A DNA stretch of 64,000 nt from Rhizobium tibeticum (GTDB lineage: Bacteria > Pseudomonadota > Alphaproteobacteria > Rhizobiales > Rhizobiaceae), in assembly GCF_900110205.1 (NCBI RefSeq), contig NZ_FOCV01000026.1, forward strand, positions 22,737-86,736. The letters run 5' to 3'. The position numbers and the translations under genes are program-made. Below the pieces are notes generated by a model. It worked only from the letters and a program-made list of their open reading frames with translations, was not told the DNA's origin and did no database searches. Below, one piece after another: positions 49,717 to 58,017 of this stretch. Position 1 is the stretch's first letter; each line of letters begins with the position of its first letter.

Positions 49717-51777
49717 CTAGCGCCACATGCCGCGCATACGCGCCCCGATATCGACGCGTACCTGCCGCGCCTGGTGCGATGCTCCGCCATCGGTCCTGGC
49801 CTGCGGCCAGCCCACCACCTCGAAGAACTGCAGCAGCGTCGCCGGAATGAAGCGTGTGCGTGACGCGTAGACATGCCGGTCGCCCTGCGCGTTCTGGCCG
49901 TGCGTGAAGAAGCGCTGCGGCACGACGAGGTCGAGATTGTCCTTGGCGCGGGTCATCGCGACGTAGAGCAGCCGCCGCTCTTCCTCGATCTCGGCGCTGG
50001 TTCCGACCGCGAGGTCGGAAGGGATGCAGCCATCGACAACGTTCAGCATGAACACTCTGGTCCACTCCTGCCCCTTGGCGGAATGGATCGTGGAGAGGAT
50101 CAGATAATCCTCGTCCAGCAGCGGCACGCCGGCCTGGTCGCTGGTCGCATCCGGCGGGTCGAGCGTCAGCTCGGTCAGGAAACGCTCTCGCGAAGGATAG
50201 CCGCCGGCGATCTGTTCCAGTTGCAACAGGTCGGCCTGGCGCGTCGAGGCATCCTCGTGCAGGCGTTCCAGATGCGGGCAATACCACTCGCGAACGAGAC
50301 CAATCTCGGCCGGCCATCCGGCCTTGCCCGTCTTGACTTCCTGCAGCATCGAAACGAAGGCGGCCCAATCTTCGCCGGAACGGGGCGGGGCCGGCAGTTC
50401 GGCGAGCGCCTGCAGCGGGCTGGCATCGGCAGCCATCTGGTCGATGACGCGCTGTGCGGTCGAAGGCCCGACGCCCGGAAGCAACTGCATCAGTCGAAAG
50501 CCGGCGACGCGATCGCGCGGGTTCTGGGCGAAGCGCAGGGCGGCCAGCATGTCCTTCACATGCGCGCTGTCAAGGAACTTCAGTCCACCGAATTTCACGA
50601 ACGGAATGTTGCGCCGGGTCAGTTCGACCTCCAGCGCGCCGCTGTGATGGGAGGCGCGGAACAGCACCGACTGCTGCTTCAGCTTCACGCCCTCTTCGCG
50701 GTTTTCCAGCACCTTGTCCGCAACGTATCGCGCTTGATCGGCTTCGTCGCGCACCGTAACGAGACGTGGACGTTGGGCGGATTGCCGTTCTGTCCAGAGG
50801 TTCTTGGTGAAGCGCTCCGAGGCAAGGTCGATCACCGCGTTGGCCGCTGCGAGAATCGGCTGTGTCGAGCGATAGTTGCGATCGAGCGTGACAATATTCG
50901 CGGCCGGACTGAATGCCGCCGGGAAGTCAAGGATGTTGCGCACAGTGGCGGCGCGGAAGGAATAGATTGACTGCGCGTCGTCGCCAACGACCGTCAGGCC
51001 TTGTCCGCCGGGCTTCAATGCCAGCAGGATTGATGCTTGCAGGCGGTTCGTATCCTGATACTCGTCGACGAGGACATGATCGAAACGGCTGCCTATATCG
51101 TCCGCGATGATTGGCTCGCTGACCATCTGTGCCCAGTAGAGAAGCAGATCGTCATAATCGAGAATGTTCTGGTTCTGCTTGGCTTCGACATAGGCGCCAA
51201 AGAGCTCCTGCAGCTGATTTTCCCAAGCCGAACACCAGGGAAAGGCGTCGCGCAGCACCAGGGGGAGCTCGCTTTCCGAATTGACCACGCGCGAATAGAT
51301 CGCAAGACAGGTGCCCTTCGTCGGGAACCGGCTCTCCATCTTCGAGAAGCCCAGCTCGTGCCGGATGAGGTTCATCAGATCGGCGCTGTCTTCGCGATCG
51401 TGGATGGTGAAGGCCGGGTCGATGCCGATCTGCTCCGCATAATCGCGCAAGAGCCTCGCCCCGATACCGTGAAACGTTCCGCTCCAGGCGAGCGCGTCCG
51501 CCATGATGCCGGAATTGCTACCGAGCACCTGGGCGCAGATGCGCTCAACGCGCCGCGCCATCTCGGCGGCCGCGCGACGGGAAAAGGTCATCAGGAGGAT
51601 ACGGCGCGGATCGGCGCCTTTGACGATCAGATGCGCGACGCGGTGCGCGAGCGTGTTCGTCTTTCCCGAGCCGGCTCCGGCGATAACGAGCAGCGGACCG
51701 GCAATGTGGGCACCGTCAGCGAGCGTGCCGTATTCGACGGCCGCGCGCTGCTGGGGATTGAGCTTTTCAAGATACAT
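49717..51777 (-). CDS. UvrD/Rep-like ATP-dependent DNA helicase
   Basis: A 686-residue superfamily 1A helicase. Motif I is VIAGAGSGKTNTLAHRV near residue 33, motif Ia MTFSRRAAAEMARR, motif II LVDEYQDTN, motif III VVGDDAQSIYSFR, motif IV LDRNYRST, and motifs V/VI STIHSAKGQEW and EERRLLYVAMTRAKDNL. It unwinds DNA 3'-5' in repair or replication restart. An alphaproteobacterial LexA-type direct repeat lies 50 bp before its start codon, consistent with SOS induction. Its 5' end overlaps by 11 bp the end of the open frame of a small lipoprotein. Confidence 0.95.
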   Translation of the reverse strand: MYLEKLNPQQRAAVEYGTLADGAHIAGPLLVIAGAGSGKTNTLAHRVAHLIVKGADPRRILLMTFSRRAAAEMARRVERICAQVLGSNSGIMADALAWSGTFHGIGARLLRDYAEQIGIDPAFTIHDREDSADLMNLIRHELGFSKMESRFPTKGTCLAIYSRVVNSESELPLVLRDAFPWCSAWENQLQELFGAYVEAKQNQNILDYDDLLLYWAQMVSEPIIADDIGSRFDHVLVDEYQDTNRLQASILLALKPGGQGLTVVGDDAQSIYSFRAATVRNILDFPAAFSPAANIVTLDRNYRSTQPILAAANAVIDLASERFTKNLWTERQSAQRPRLVTVRDEADQARYVADKVLENREEGVKLKQQSVLFRASHHSGALEVELTRRNIPFVKFGGLKFLDSAHVKDMLAALRFAQNPRDRVAGFRLMQLLPGVGPSTAQRVIDQMAADASPLQALAELPAPPRSGEDWAAFVSMLQEVKTGKAGWPAEIGLVREWYCPHLERLHEDASTRQADLLQLEQIAGGYPSRERFLTELTLDPPDATSDQAGVPLLDEDYLILSTIHSAKGQEWTRVFMLNVVDGCIPSDLAVGTSAEIEEERRLLYVAMTRAKDNLDLVVPQRFFTHGQNAQGDRHVYASRTRFIPATLLQFFEVVGWPQARTDGGASHQARQVRVDIGARMRGMWR

Positions 51778-52126
51778 TCAGCCGTCCGGTTGCTTCGGCG
51801 GAGAATCGCACCGCGGAAATGTTGAACGTTCCTTGAATGTTCTCGAACGGCGTCGCTGTCAAGCGGCAGCATGTCAGGGGAAATCGGGAACGATGACACA
51901 GGGTGCGATCCGGCTGAAGGATATAGGTTTCCCTAACCCTGGTGCCGGTGGAATCGTAGAAGGAATTATAGATGGCGCTGCCGGGCGGCGATTGGGTCAA
52001 CTTCGTGCGCGGCTGCCCGCCGTAGGTAATGCTGCCCGGAATCGGCTGAACCTCAGTCGAACTATCCGTGGTGCAGCCCGATAGCATCACCACCGATAGA
52101 ACCGTCGGAAGCAGTACCTTCATCAT
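51767..52126 (-). CDS. Small hypothetical lipoprotein, C-terminus doubtful
   Basis: A 119-residue open frame with a lipoprotein signal (MLSGC, Cys18) and a region PIPGSITYGGQPRTKLTQSP familiar from small rhizobial lipoproteins of unknown function. After about residue 75 (ILQPDRTL) the sequence changes to a Cys/Arg-rich stretch and runs through the LexA-type box and into the helicase start. In the next frame a TGA occurs at about 51874, so a frameshift or normal end near there is possible. A second ATG lies one codon after the first. The N-terminal two thirds are convincing, the rest is not. Confidence 0.65.
   Translation of the reverse strand: MMKVLLPTVLSVVMLSGCTTDSSTEVQPIPGSITYGGQPRTKLTQSPPGSAIYNSFYDSTGTRVRETYILQPDRTLCHRSRFPLTCCRLTATPFENIQGTFNISAVRFSAEATGRLNVS
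51828..51842 (-). promoter_or_regulatory. LexA-type SOS box before the UvrD-like helicase
   Basis: Read on the minus strand: GAAC-ATTCAAG-GAAC, i.e. GAAC-N7-GAAC, the direct-repeat LexA box known from alphaproteobacteria. It lies 50 bp upstream of the helicase start, where a promoter is expected. By chance such a string should occur about twice in 64 kb on both strands, so the position is what gives it weight. Confidence 0.6.
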
Positions 52127-52288
52127 TGCAACCCCGCCTAAACCCCAAGGATATATGGCTCGGCAGGTCGAAACGCCAAGTGCGAGCGCTGGCCTCGGCG
52201 AGCTTCTTCGGCGTATAGATTGGTGCAGTGCAACTAAAATTGCCCTCCGGCGTTAGCCAGTCACTGGCCTGGGCATTCGGAGGCGGTC

Positions 52289-52552
52289 ATGGTGTTTCGA
52301 TTTCAGACAACTGAGGGTCACTGCAGTGCCTGCGAGCACGGCCATAGCCTCGCATCAACCCGCGCCTCGGTCGAAAGCGCCCTCAGTGCCGCCTATGACG
52401 TTGATAGCAGCGAAATTGTCGTGTCGATCCTCGGACCTTACCTCGTTCTTGAGGGATTCGTTCGGCAGAAAGGCCATCTCGAGCGGGCGGTTGAGATCGC
52501 TGAAGGCGTGGTCGGAAAGGACTATGTCCGTAGCCGGATGTTGCGACGTTAG
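52289..52552 (+). CDS. Small hypothetical protein, BON-like
   Basis: An 87-residue soluble protein. Residues 28-80 (SVESALSAAYDVDSSEIVVS, then ILGPYLVLEGFVRQKGHLERAVEIAEGVVG in two strands and helices) resemble a BON domain, a small lipid- or ligand-associated fold; the resemblance is weak. His/Cys in GHCSACEHGH near the N-terminus could bind a metal. The ATG at 52289 follows CGGAGG at a good distance. No neighbours suggest a role. Confidence 0.6.
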   Translation: MVFRFQTTEGHCSACEHGHSLASTRASVESALSAAYDVDSSEIVVSILGPYLVLEGFVRQKGHLERAVEIAEGVVGKDYVRSRMLRR

Positions 52553-52774
52553 TCAGGCTACCCAAATATAATACTGTAAACTCATCAGTTTTGGCGCTCG
52601 CATCCAGCATATAGCTGCGCACATGGATGGCAGTACCTACCATCATGTAAAATCATACAATTTAGCTTGATCGAAAATACGACGAATTCACTGTGCGAAA
52701 GTAGTAGTGGCGGCACTGGAACTAAAAACGCTTTTCATTAGTTAATGCTTGTAATCAAAACACGGGAGAAGGGC

Positions 52775-53032
52775 ATGCAAAGACTTCTTCGACTGGGAGT
52801 GCCGGCTTTTGCGCTGGCAATAGGGACCTTTATCACGCCAGCGTCGGCTTCGCTCGAGATCACGAGCGACTATTCTGCTTTGCCGCAGGCTGAGATGGCG
52901 ATGAACGAATATACTGGCTCGGTGTCCTGCACCGCGCCGACGACGCATTATGTTCCATCCTTCATTCGGTCTTTTGACGGCGCCATTATCGGCGTCGGCT
53001 ACCTCGAGGTGCAGAGTGACGGTCGCTGTTGA
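52775..53032 (+). CDS. Small secreted hypothetical protein
   Basis: An 85-residue protein with a clear signal peptide (QRLLRLGVPAFALAIGTFI, cleavage near PASAS) and a mature part of about 58 residues with two cysteines (VSCTAPTTHY and the C-terminal GRC) that could form one disulfide. Strong GGGAGAAGGG ribosome site before the ATG at 52775. No family recognised. The 222 bp upstream are AT-rich and otherwise empty. Confidence 0.65.
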   Translation: MQRLLRLGVPAFALAIGTFITPASASLEITSDYSALPQAEMAMNEYTGSVSCTAPTTHYVPSFIRSFDGAIIGVGYLEVQSDGRC

Positions 53033-53184
53033 TCGTCCCCGTTTCGTTTTGGAATTCGTGAAATAGGGTCGCCAAGATCGCGCTCTCCCATGCAGGGCCG
53101 ATCAACTTTTCTGGTTGCGCGTTGTGCATTGCAGCACATTGCGTTAGCTTCCGCGAAGCTGAGCCTCAACCGGAAGGATACCCG

Positions 53185-54333
53185 ATGATCATTGAGAGCA
53201 AGCGGATCGGATGCCTTGACGGGCTGCGCGGCCTTGCTGCGCTTTGGGTCCTCTTAGGTCATAGCCTGCAACTGACAGGTTGGCATCTTCCGATCCTGTC
53301 GTCGCCGGATCTGGGCGTCGATCTTTTCATTATGCTGTCCGGCTTTCTGATGGTCTTTCACTATCGGTTACGCGAGACCGCCAATCCTTGGGAAAAGCCG
53401 TCGACTTGGTTCGGTTTCTGGCTCAAGCGCTTCTTCCGTATTGCGCCGCTCTATTACGTGATGCTGTGCATCGCGCTGTTGCTTGGGCCGCAGCTCTATG
53501 AGAGCCGGATGGTCATCGACACCTTCCTCGCGCATGGTCCGCAATTGCCGGAGCGCTATCTGGACGGCAGCCTGCGCAATCTTCTCATCCACGCAAGTTT
53601 CCTCTTCGGGCTGCATCCGGCCTATGCGTTTCGCACGCCGCTGCCTGACTGGAGCCTCGGCCTGGAGATGCAGTTCTATGTGGTTTTTCCGCTCGCGATG
53701 CTGCTTTTGAGGAAAACCAGATGGTTGCCCGGCGCGACCTTGATTGCGCTTGCCGCCTTCATCGTCGCCAAGGCTATCCAGGCCGCACATATCGATTTCC
53801 CGATGCCGTCTTTCCTGCCGCTGAAGATGCACGTCTTCCTGTGCGGCATGCTGATTGCCAATGGGTTGTTCGTGACGCAGCGGCAAACCGTGATGAACGG
53901 CTTGCTTGCCGTCATCCTGGTGATGATTCCGATCGGCGGCGACATGACCTCGACGAAGGTTGCCGTCCGCCTGCTACTCGTGGTCGGCTTCTTCGCGCTG
54001 GTGCACTATCATCTGTTGCCCGGCCTGGTCGGAAGGCTCGGCGACCGCGTCTCTTCCCTGATGGGAAATCGCTTCTGTCATTGGCTAGGCGAGCTTTCGT
54101 TCGGGGTCTACCTGATCCATCTGCTGCTGCTACAGCCGATCGCCGCATTCATCATCCGGCATTTCGGGTCTGAGATTTCGGCGCCGGTACGCTTTGCGAT
54201 CGTGGTGACCGCCCTCCTGCCGCTAGCCTATGCACTGGCTTACCTGGGTTTCACCCGCATCGAAGGGCCGGGCCAGAAGCTCGGGCGCAAAGTGTTGGAC
54301 AAGATCGGGAGAAGGCGTCTGAAGCCGGCGTGA
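53185..54333 (+). CDS. Acyltransferase family 3 protein (OafA/YrhL-like)
   Basis: A 382-residue inner-membrane protein with about ten hydrophobic segments. It opens with the acyltransferase-3 signature: RIGCLDGLRGLAALWVLLGHS (His is the expected catalytic base), then GVDLFIMLSGFLM and RFFRIAPLYYV with conserved Arg. Such proteins O-acylate cell-surface polysaccharides, lipids or Nod factors; the acceptor here is unknown. The ATG at 53185 follows GGAAGG. It is the first gene of a looser, AT-richer stretch that runs to tRNA-Thr. Confidence 0.92.
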   Translation: MIIESKRIGCLDGLRGLAALWVLLGHSLQLTGWHLPILSSPDLGVDLFIMLSGFLMVFHYRLRETANPWEKPSTWFGFWLKRFFRIAPLYYVMLCIALLLGPQLYESRMVIDTFLAHGPQLPERYLDGSLRNLLIHASFLFGLHPAYAFRTPLPDWSLGLEMQFYVVFPLAMLLLRKTRWLPGATLIALAAFIVAKAIQAAHIDFPMPSFLPLKMHVFLCGMLIANGLFVTQRQTVMNGLLAVILVMIPIGGDMTSTKVAVRLLLVVGFFALVHYHLLPGLVGRLGDRVSSLMGNRFCHWLGELSFGVYLIHLLLLQPIAAFIIRHFGSEISAPVRFAIVVTALLPLAYALAYLGFTRIEGPGQKLGRKVLDKIGRRRLKPA

Positions 54334-54557
54334 GACCGCTTATCGCAATCGAGGCTCGTCTGCTTTCGCAGAGGGTGACGAGCCTCTGACCATCGTCATG
54401 ATGGCTGTCGATGTTTTATTGAGGGACGTGCCTGAATGGCAATGAGGTTCGTCGCGATCCCAACAGCAAGCGCCGCCGAGGGTTAAGGAAAAATAAACTC
54501 CCTGTTCCGGGACAGGTTGTCGACAATCTGCCGGTAGTCAGCGCACCAAATGCCCGA

Positions 54558-54800
54558 TCAATTGACCTTCAGCTTTGCTTCTTCCGCGGCGGCAACAAAT
54601 TCCGCGCGAGCCTCTTCGACAGTCTTGCGACCGTCAAGGGCAGCTCTGCAGGTGCTTCTTGCCTTCAGATACCGCAACCCGCGAGCGCTCGGCCAAAGGT
54701 CTGCCAGGCACTTCAACGCGTCCAGCGGACCGAGGATGGTGCGCGCGCCGGTATTTTCGAACCCCACATGAATTGGATCATTCCATTTCTCTATGGCCAT
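54558..54800 (-). CDS. DUF982 domain protein
   Basis: An 80-residue protein matching the small DUF982 family that is abundant in Rhizobium: IHVGFENTGARTILGPLDAL, then CLADLWPSARG, and the C-terminal helix AALDGRKTVEEARAEFVAAAEEA. Function unknown. The ATG at 54800 follows GGAGGA; the longer start at 54869 is rejected. It is isolated, on the strand opposite both neighbours. Confidence 0.85.
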   Translation of the reverse strand: MAIEKWNDPIHVGFENTGARTILGPLDALKCLADLWPSARGLRYLKARSTCRAALDGRKTVEEARAEFVAAAEEAKLKVN

Positions 54801-55079
54801 CGGCGTATTCCTCCATTGCTTACGCCAAAACATGCGAACCAGCCTCCACGTTCCTCCAGAAGGCCGCAAGCAAAGGGTATTTTAGCGATATTTTCGGGCC
54901 TCGCAAACGGGAAAACTGGTGCGCTCGTTGATCCCGTATTCATCGGCATCCACGTTTGCGATCTTTTTGCCCCGCAAGACGTTAGTCGCTGCTTGCACTT
55001 TTAACTGGCTGAAAACGACACTTTGTGCAACCATGAAAGGCTCAACGTCAGTCGCCCCTGTCAGCGTTGGAGATCGGTG

Positions 55080-55328
55080 ATGCAGAACCTCAAGCATGTG
55101 CTGAATGCGGAATGCCAGAAGTATGTTTCTCTGGTCGTCTCCATGCGGCGTGGCGAGCAGCGATGGCTCGAAATCGATGACGCCACGGGTAGGAACGTGG
55201 ACGTTACCGATGCGAAGCTTGCGACATTTGAGGAGACTGTTCGAACGCTCAGACGGATGATCGAGGATCTCGACGCATCCGACTATCTGTCGTGCCGTCC
55301 GACGAAGGATTGGCACTTCGACGCCTGA
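55080..55328 (+). CDS. Hypothetical protein
   Basis: An 82-residue soluble protein with a helical start (NLKHVLNAECQKYVSLVVSM) and a second helix (ATFEETVRTLRRMIEDLDAS). No signal, membrane segment or known domain. The ATG at 55080 has GGAG eight bases upstream; 55023 is an alternative without a good site. Real but unassigned. Confidence 0.55.
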   Translation: MQNLKHVLNAECQKYVSLVVSMRRGEQRWLEIDDATGRNVDVTDAKLATFEETVRTLRRMIEDLDASDYLSCRPTKDWHFDA

Positions 55329-55423
55329 CCAGGACATTTCGTCTTCGAGATCCACAATGCGTCTCGCTTATTGATTGTTGTTGCCCCGTGTCCGCTGATC
55401 AATATCTCCTCCGGAGATCGACC

Positions 55424-55951
55424 TTGAAAGTTTTCATGGCTGTAACGCTTCTAAGCGCTGGGGGCGCAGAAGCAGCCGCGACGGGCCCCGACGACTCCTA
55501 TCCGGTTAGATATGCGGTAGTAGAACCATCTGGCGTGAAGGAAATGGGCGACCGCCTATGCCCGACGAAGGGCTGGTGTTCGATTTTCAATGACAATGTC
55601 ACAGGCGTGCGTATCGATATTAGGCCGCCGGCAGGTGGGTCAAACTTCGAGATCAGGATATCTTGTCAGCGTTTTACATGCTCGCTCGAAGGCGGAAAAA
55701 CAATCGCACGCCTTTATCGGGCCACGCAACCTGTCACAGTTAGGTTCTACAAGGGCGGGATTGCCCAAGGGTTGGAGCTACGTCGCGGTGAAGAACTCGG
55801 AAAGCTAATAATGACGTTCTGGCGGAGATCGCCCATGGTATATCCCGCTGCAAGTTCCCATTCCGCTGCTACTCGCAAGGCGGCTTTGGGCGCTACCGGA
55901 CATCAGACCTTGACCGCTTTGCGCCCAGTAACTCCGACTTGCGTGGGATGA
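55424..55951 (+). CDS. Secreted hypothetical protein
   Basis: A 175-residue frame with a signal peptide (MKVFMAVTLLSAGGAEAA) and a mature part with three or four cysteines (DRLCPTKGWCSIF; RISCQRFTCSLEGGK) that probably form disulfides. I use the TTG at 55424 because GGAG lies eight bases before it; the ATG at 55436 is possible but has no such site. The last ~30 residues (from TRKAALGATG) look unlike the rest, and the 15-mer GACCGCTTTGCGCCC there recurs at 63786-63800, so the natural C-terminus may be altered. Confidence 0.55.
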   Translation: MKVFMAVTLLSAGGAEAAATGPDDSYPVRYAVVEPSGVKEMGDRLCPTKGWCSIFNDNVTGVRIDIRPPAGGSNFEIRISCQRFTCSLEGGKTIARLYRATQPVTVRFYKGGIAQGLELRRGEELGKLIMTFWRRSPMVYPAASSHSAATRKAALGATGHQTLTALRPVTPTCVG

Positions 55952-56391
55952 GCCGATTGAGCTAAGCAATCGCCGCTCTCAGCCAAGCCAGGAGGTAAGA
56001 CTTGGCGAGGGGATCAGCTGGGCTTCTAGAGGAGCAAAGGGGTTTCCTCTGCCCTCCCAGCACCATCTTGAGGTGCCATCACCATCCTTTGTAAGCCAAT
56101 CCCGCTATATGACGTGCTAGTTTGACGTCCGCAAATGGGGCCGAAAGCAGGCCCATCCATGCTGTAAACCGTCCTATGCAGAATTGGGGGGTTGGTGAAA
56201 CGATCCTGCGTTTCAAAGCCTCGCCGAGTGTTACCCGGCGAGGTGCAGCTTTAGTGAAACGGCCTTTGCTCTCAAGGGTCTCGAAGCTTCCCAAGCTGAA
56301 TATTGGGCTCTCACCAGACTGGCAGGCTTTGCAAATGCGTTAAATAACGCTACCGAGCCGACAGTTCAGTCTTTCGGAAGTGCATAGGCTC
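55952..56391. other. 440-bp intergenic region with stable hairpins
   Basis: No convincing gene: overlapping 70-codon frames on both strands lack ribosome sites. It contains two adjacent perfect hairpins (56196-56243) and a third copy of GTGAAACG near 56254. The rest shows nothing recognisable. Confidence 0.5.
56196..56243. other. Two adjacent stem-loops, possible structured RNA
   Basis: TGAAACG (56196-56202) pairs with CGTTTCA (56209-56215), loop 6 nt; then CCTCGCCG (56219-56226) pairs with CGGCGAGG (56236-56243), loop 9 nt. They are 3 bp apart. The element lies about 150 bp upstream of the GT8 gene, so it could be a leader structure or a small RNA. Confidence 0.4.
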
Positions 56392-57240
56392 ATGAGTGCC
56401 CCGCAACGAATCATCGCGACCGCGACAGATCGACACTTCGTCGAACTTGCGGGCGTAATGCTGCATTCCTTGGTGGCGACAGGTGTCGCGGAGGATGTTC
56501 GGTTGGTAGTCTTCTGCGACGGGCTACGCTCTCACGATAAGTCCAATATTGCAAAATGCGTCCATCCCCGAACAGTCGAATTCATCGATCTGGAAAAAGC
56601 CCATGCTGCCAGGATACGCACTCTTCAAACCAATTCGAACTGGAGCCGCGCGATCTACACGAGATTGCTAATGCCCCAGCTCTTGGGTGTGGCGACGGGC
56701 CGGATCTTGTACCTGGACGCGGACACGCTTGTGGTCGACAGCGTTAGCCCGCTGTTTGAGATTGATCTGAGAAACTATGCCATCGGTGCGATGGGTGGAA
56801 AAAGCGCTAAGGAGACCGCTCGCCTCGGATTGGCGTCCGATATCGAGACCTTCAATTCGGGCGTGCTTGTCGTCGATGTTGAGAGATGGTTGCGAGAAGA
56901 CATCAGCGAGAAAACGCTTGCTGTGGCAGCAGAGCGCGCGAGCCAAAACTTGCCAGCTTTCGACCAAGACGTTCTAAACATCGTCATCAATGGCCGTTTC
57001 GCAAAGCTGGACTATCGGTGGAACTGCCTTGGCAAAAGCGAGCATCCAAGCCCCGCAATCATTCATTTCACCCATGCGAAGCCCAACACGACCCGGTGCA
57101 AGCACCCGTGGCGGCAAGCCTATTTTGAGCATAGAGCACAAACTCCTTGGGGGAGCGCCCGTCTAAAGACAAAATGGGATCGGCGCGCGAGACGGTTATC
57201 CACCAGCCTCAGACGAATTCTCGGCCAATTTTGGACCTGA
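56392..57240 (+). CDS. Glycosyltransferase family 8 protein
   Basis: A 282-residue cytosolic transferase of the GT8 type (LgtC/glycogenin-like). ATATDRHFVELAGVMLHSL is the nucleotide-sugar start, ILYLDADTLVVDSV near residue 105 holds the DxD metal motif, then ETFNSGVLVVDVERW, FDQDVLNIVINGRF, and IIHFTHAKPN as the C-terminal HxxGxxKPW equivalent, here with Thr-His where Gly is common. It probably adds a hexose in surface-polysaccharide or LPS synthesis. The ATG at 56392 is preferred over the GTG at 56380. Codon use looks somewhat less GC-rich than in the core genes. Confidence 0.87.
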   Translation: MSAPQRIIATATDRHFVELAGVMLHSLVATGVAEDVRLVVFCDGLRSHDKSNIAKCVHPRTVEFIDLEKAHAARIRTLQTNSNWSRAIYTRLLMPQLLGVATGRILYLDADTLVVDSVSPLFEIDLRNYAIGAMGGKSAKETARLGLASDIETFNSGVLVVDVERWLREDISEKTLAVAAERASQNLPAFDQDVLNIVINGRFAKLDYRWNCLGKSEHPSPAIIHFTHAKPNTTRCKHPWRQAYFEHRAQTPWGSARLKTKWDRRARRLSTSLRRILGQFWT

Positions 57241-57363
57241 GGGTAGCTGGCCAGCGCTTCTAATACTTAGCTCCCGCGTTATCCGGTCGCTGTCGCGCTG
57301 CAGCTTCGCCATCCAAAGCAAGCGAAATTAGACCCAATCTCTCATCCATCCGGCCGCAAGTTA

Positions 57364-57378
57364 GAACAATAAAAGAAC
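57364..57378. promoter_or_regulatory. Second LexA-type direct repeat
   Basis: GAAC-AATAAAA-GAAC fits GAAC-N7-GAAC with an A/T spacer, in the 251-bp gap between the GT8 gene and tRNA-Thr. No gene starts nearby on either strand with good support, so it may be a chance match. Confidence 0.25.
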
Positions 57379-57491
57379 GAGCTGCACGGATTCGCCGTGC
57401 GATCGCGGTATGTTCTGCTCTTTTGTGTCGTTCTGTGTGATACTGCGCGAGCGACGGAAGCGATCGTCTATCTGATTTCATTGAGGAGAAC

Positions 57492-57566
57492 TGGTGCTGC
57501 CGAGTGGGATTGAACCACCGACCTCACCCTTACCAAGGGTGTGCTCTACCACTGAGCTACGGCAGC
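57492..57566 (-). tRNA. tRNA-Thr (anticodon GGT)
   Basis: 75 nt including an encoded CCA. The acceptor stem GCTGCCG pairs with CGGCAGC, the D arm has GCTCAGTGGTAGAGC, the anticodon stem CACCC/GGGTG encloses TTGGTAA with anticodon GGT, and the T loop is TTCAATC. All cloverleaf elements are present. It reads ACC codons. The region on its 3' side (lower coordinates) is rich in unassigned genes, but no duplicated 3' end of the tRNA was seen there. Confidence 0.97.
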
Positions 57567-57718
57567 AAGGACCAGACGCGCAACCGAACCGGCTGCATTG
57601 CGTGAACGGGGGGGCTATTGCCACAGCTGAATGACAAGCGCAAGCCGCAATTTCCATCTTTGTAGAGATTAAGGTCGGACCACTTTTGAATTGGCGCAAA
57701 TTCGGGTAAGCCTGCGGC

Positions 57719-57913
57719 ATGACTGAGAACACCGAAAAAGGCCAGCACAGCCGCAAGGCGGAGATCGAACGCCAGGCGACACTGCGCCGCGAGCGTGCCG
57801 CCGAAAAGCTCCGTGAAAATCTGTCCCGCCGCAAACAGCAGACCCGTGCCCGTCGATCGGGGCAGGCGGACGAGACGAATGGGCTGCCTGCCGCAAAAAT
57901 GGACGAATCGTAA
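57719..57913 (+). CDS. Small basic conserved hypothetical protein
   Basis: A 64-residue, highly charged, Arg/Lys/Glu-rich protein (HSRKAEIERQATLRRERAAE, then KLRENLSRRKQQTRARRSG), probably one long helix and disordered ends. It has no recognised domain. Its position just before murA appears conserved in rhizobia, as I recall, which supports a real gene. Function unknown. Confidence 0.65.
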   Translation: MTENTEKGQHSRKAEIERQATLRRERAAEKLRENLSRRKQQTRARRSGQADETNGLPAAKMDES

Positions 57914-58017
57914 TGTTCGGTTCACCGCGAATTGAAGCCCCCGCTAATTTCGTCTAAACACCCGCATCTTTTTTACAGACAGCCTTTCAGAAAGGCGGGC
58001 ATCGCCCGTAAGCGCAC

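Noticed and set aside
56079..56343. Overlapping 70-codon frames on both strands before the GT8 gene
   Set aside because: They arise from the hairpin region; neither has a start signal or known family.
57400..57440. Further GTTC pairs near 57410 as a second half of the SOS site
   Set aside because: The spacing of GTTC repeats there is 14 rather than 7 bases.
52000..57492. tRNA-Thr attachment-site duplication for a genomic island
   Set aside because: I looked for a copy of the tRNA 3' end near 52 kb and in between and saw none; no integrase gene is present either.
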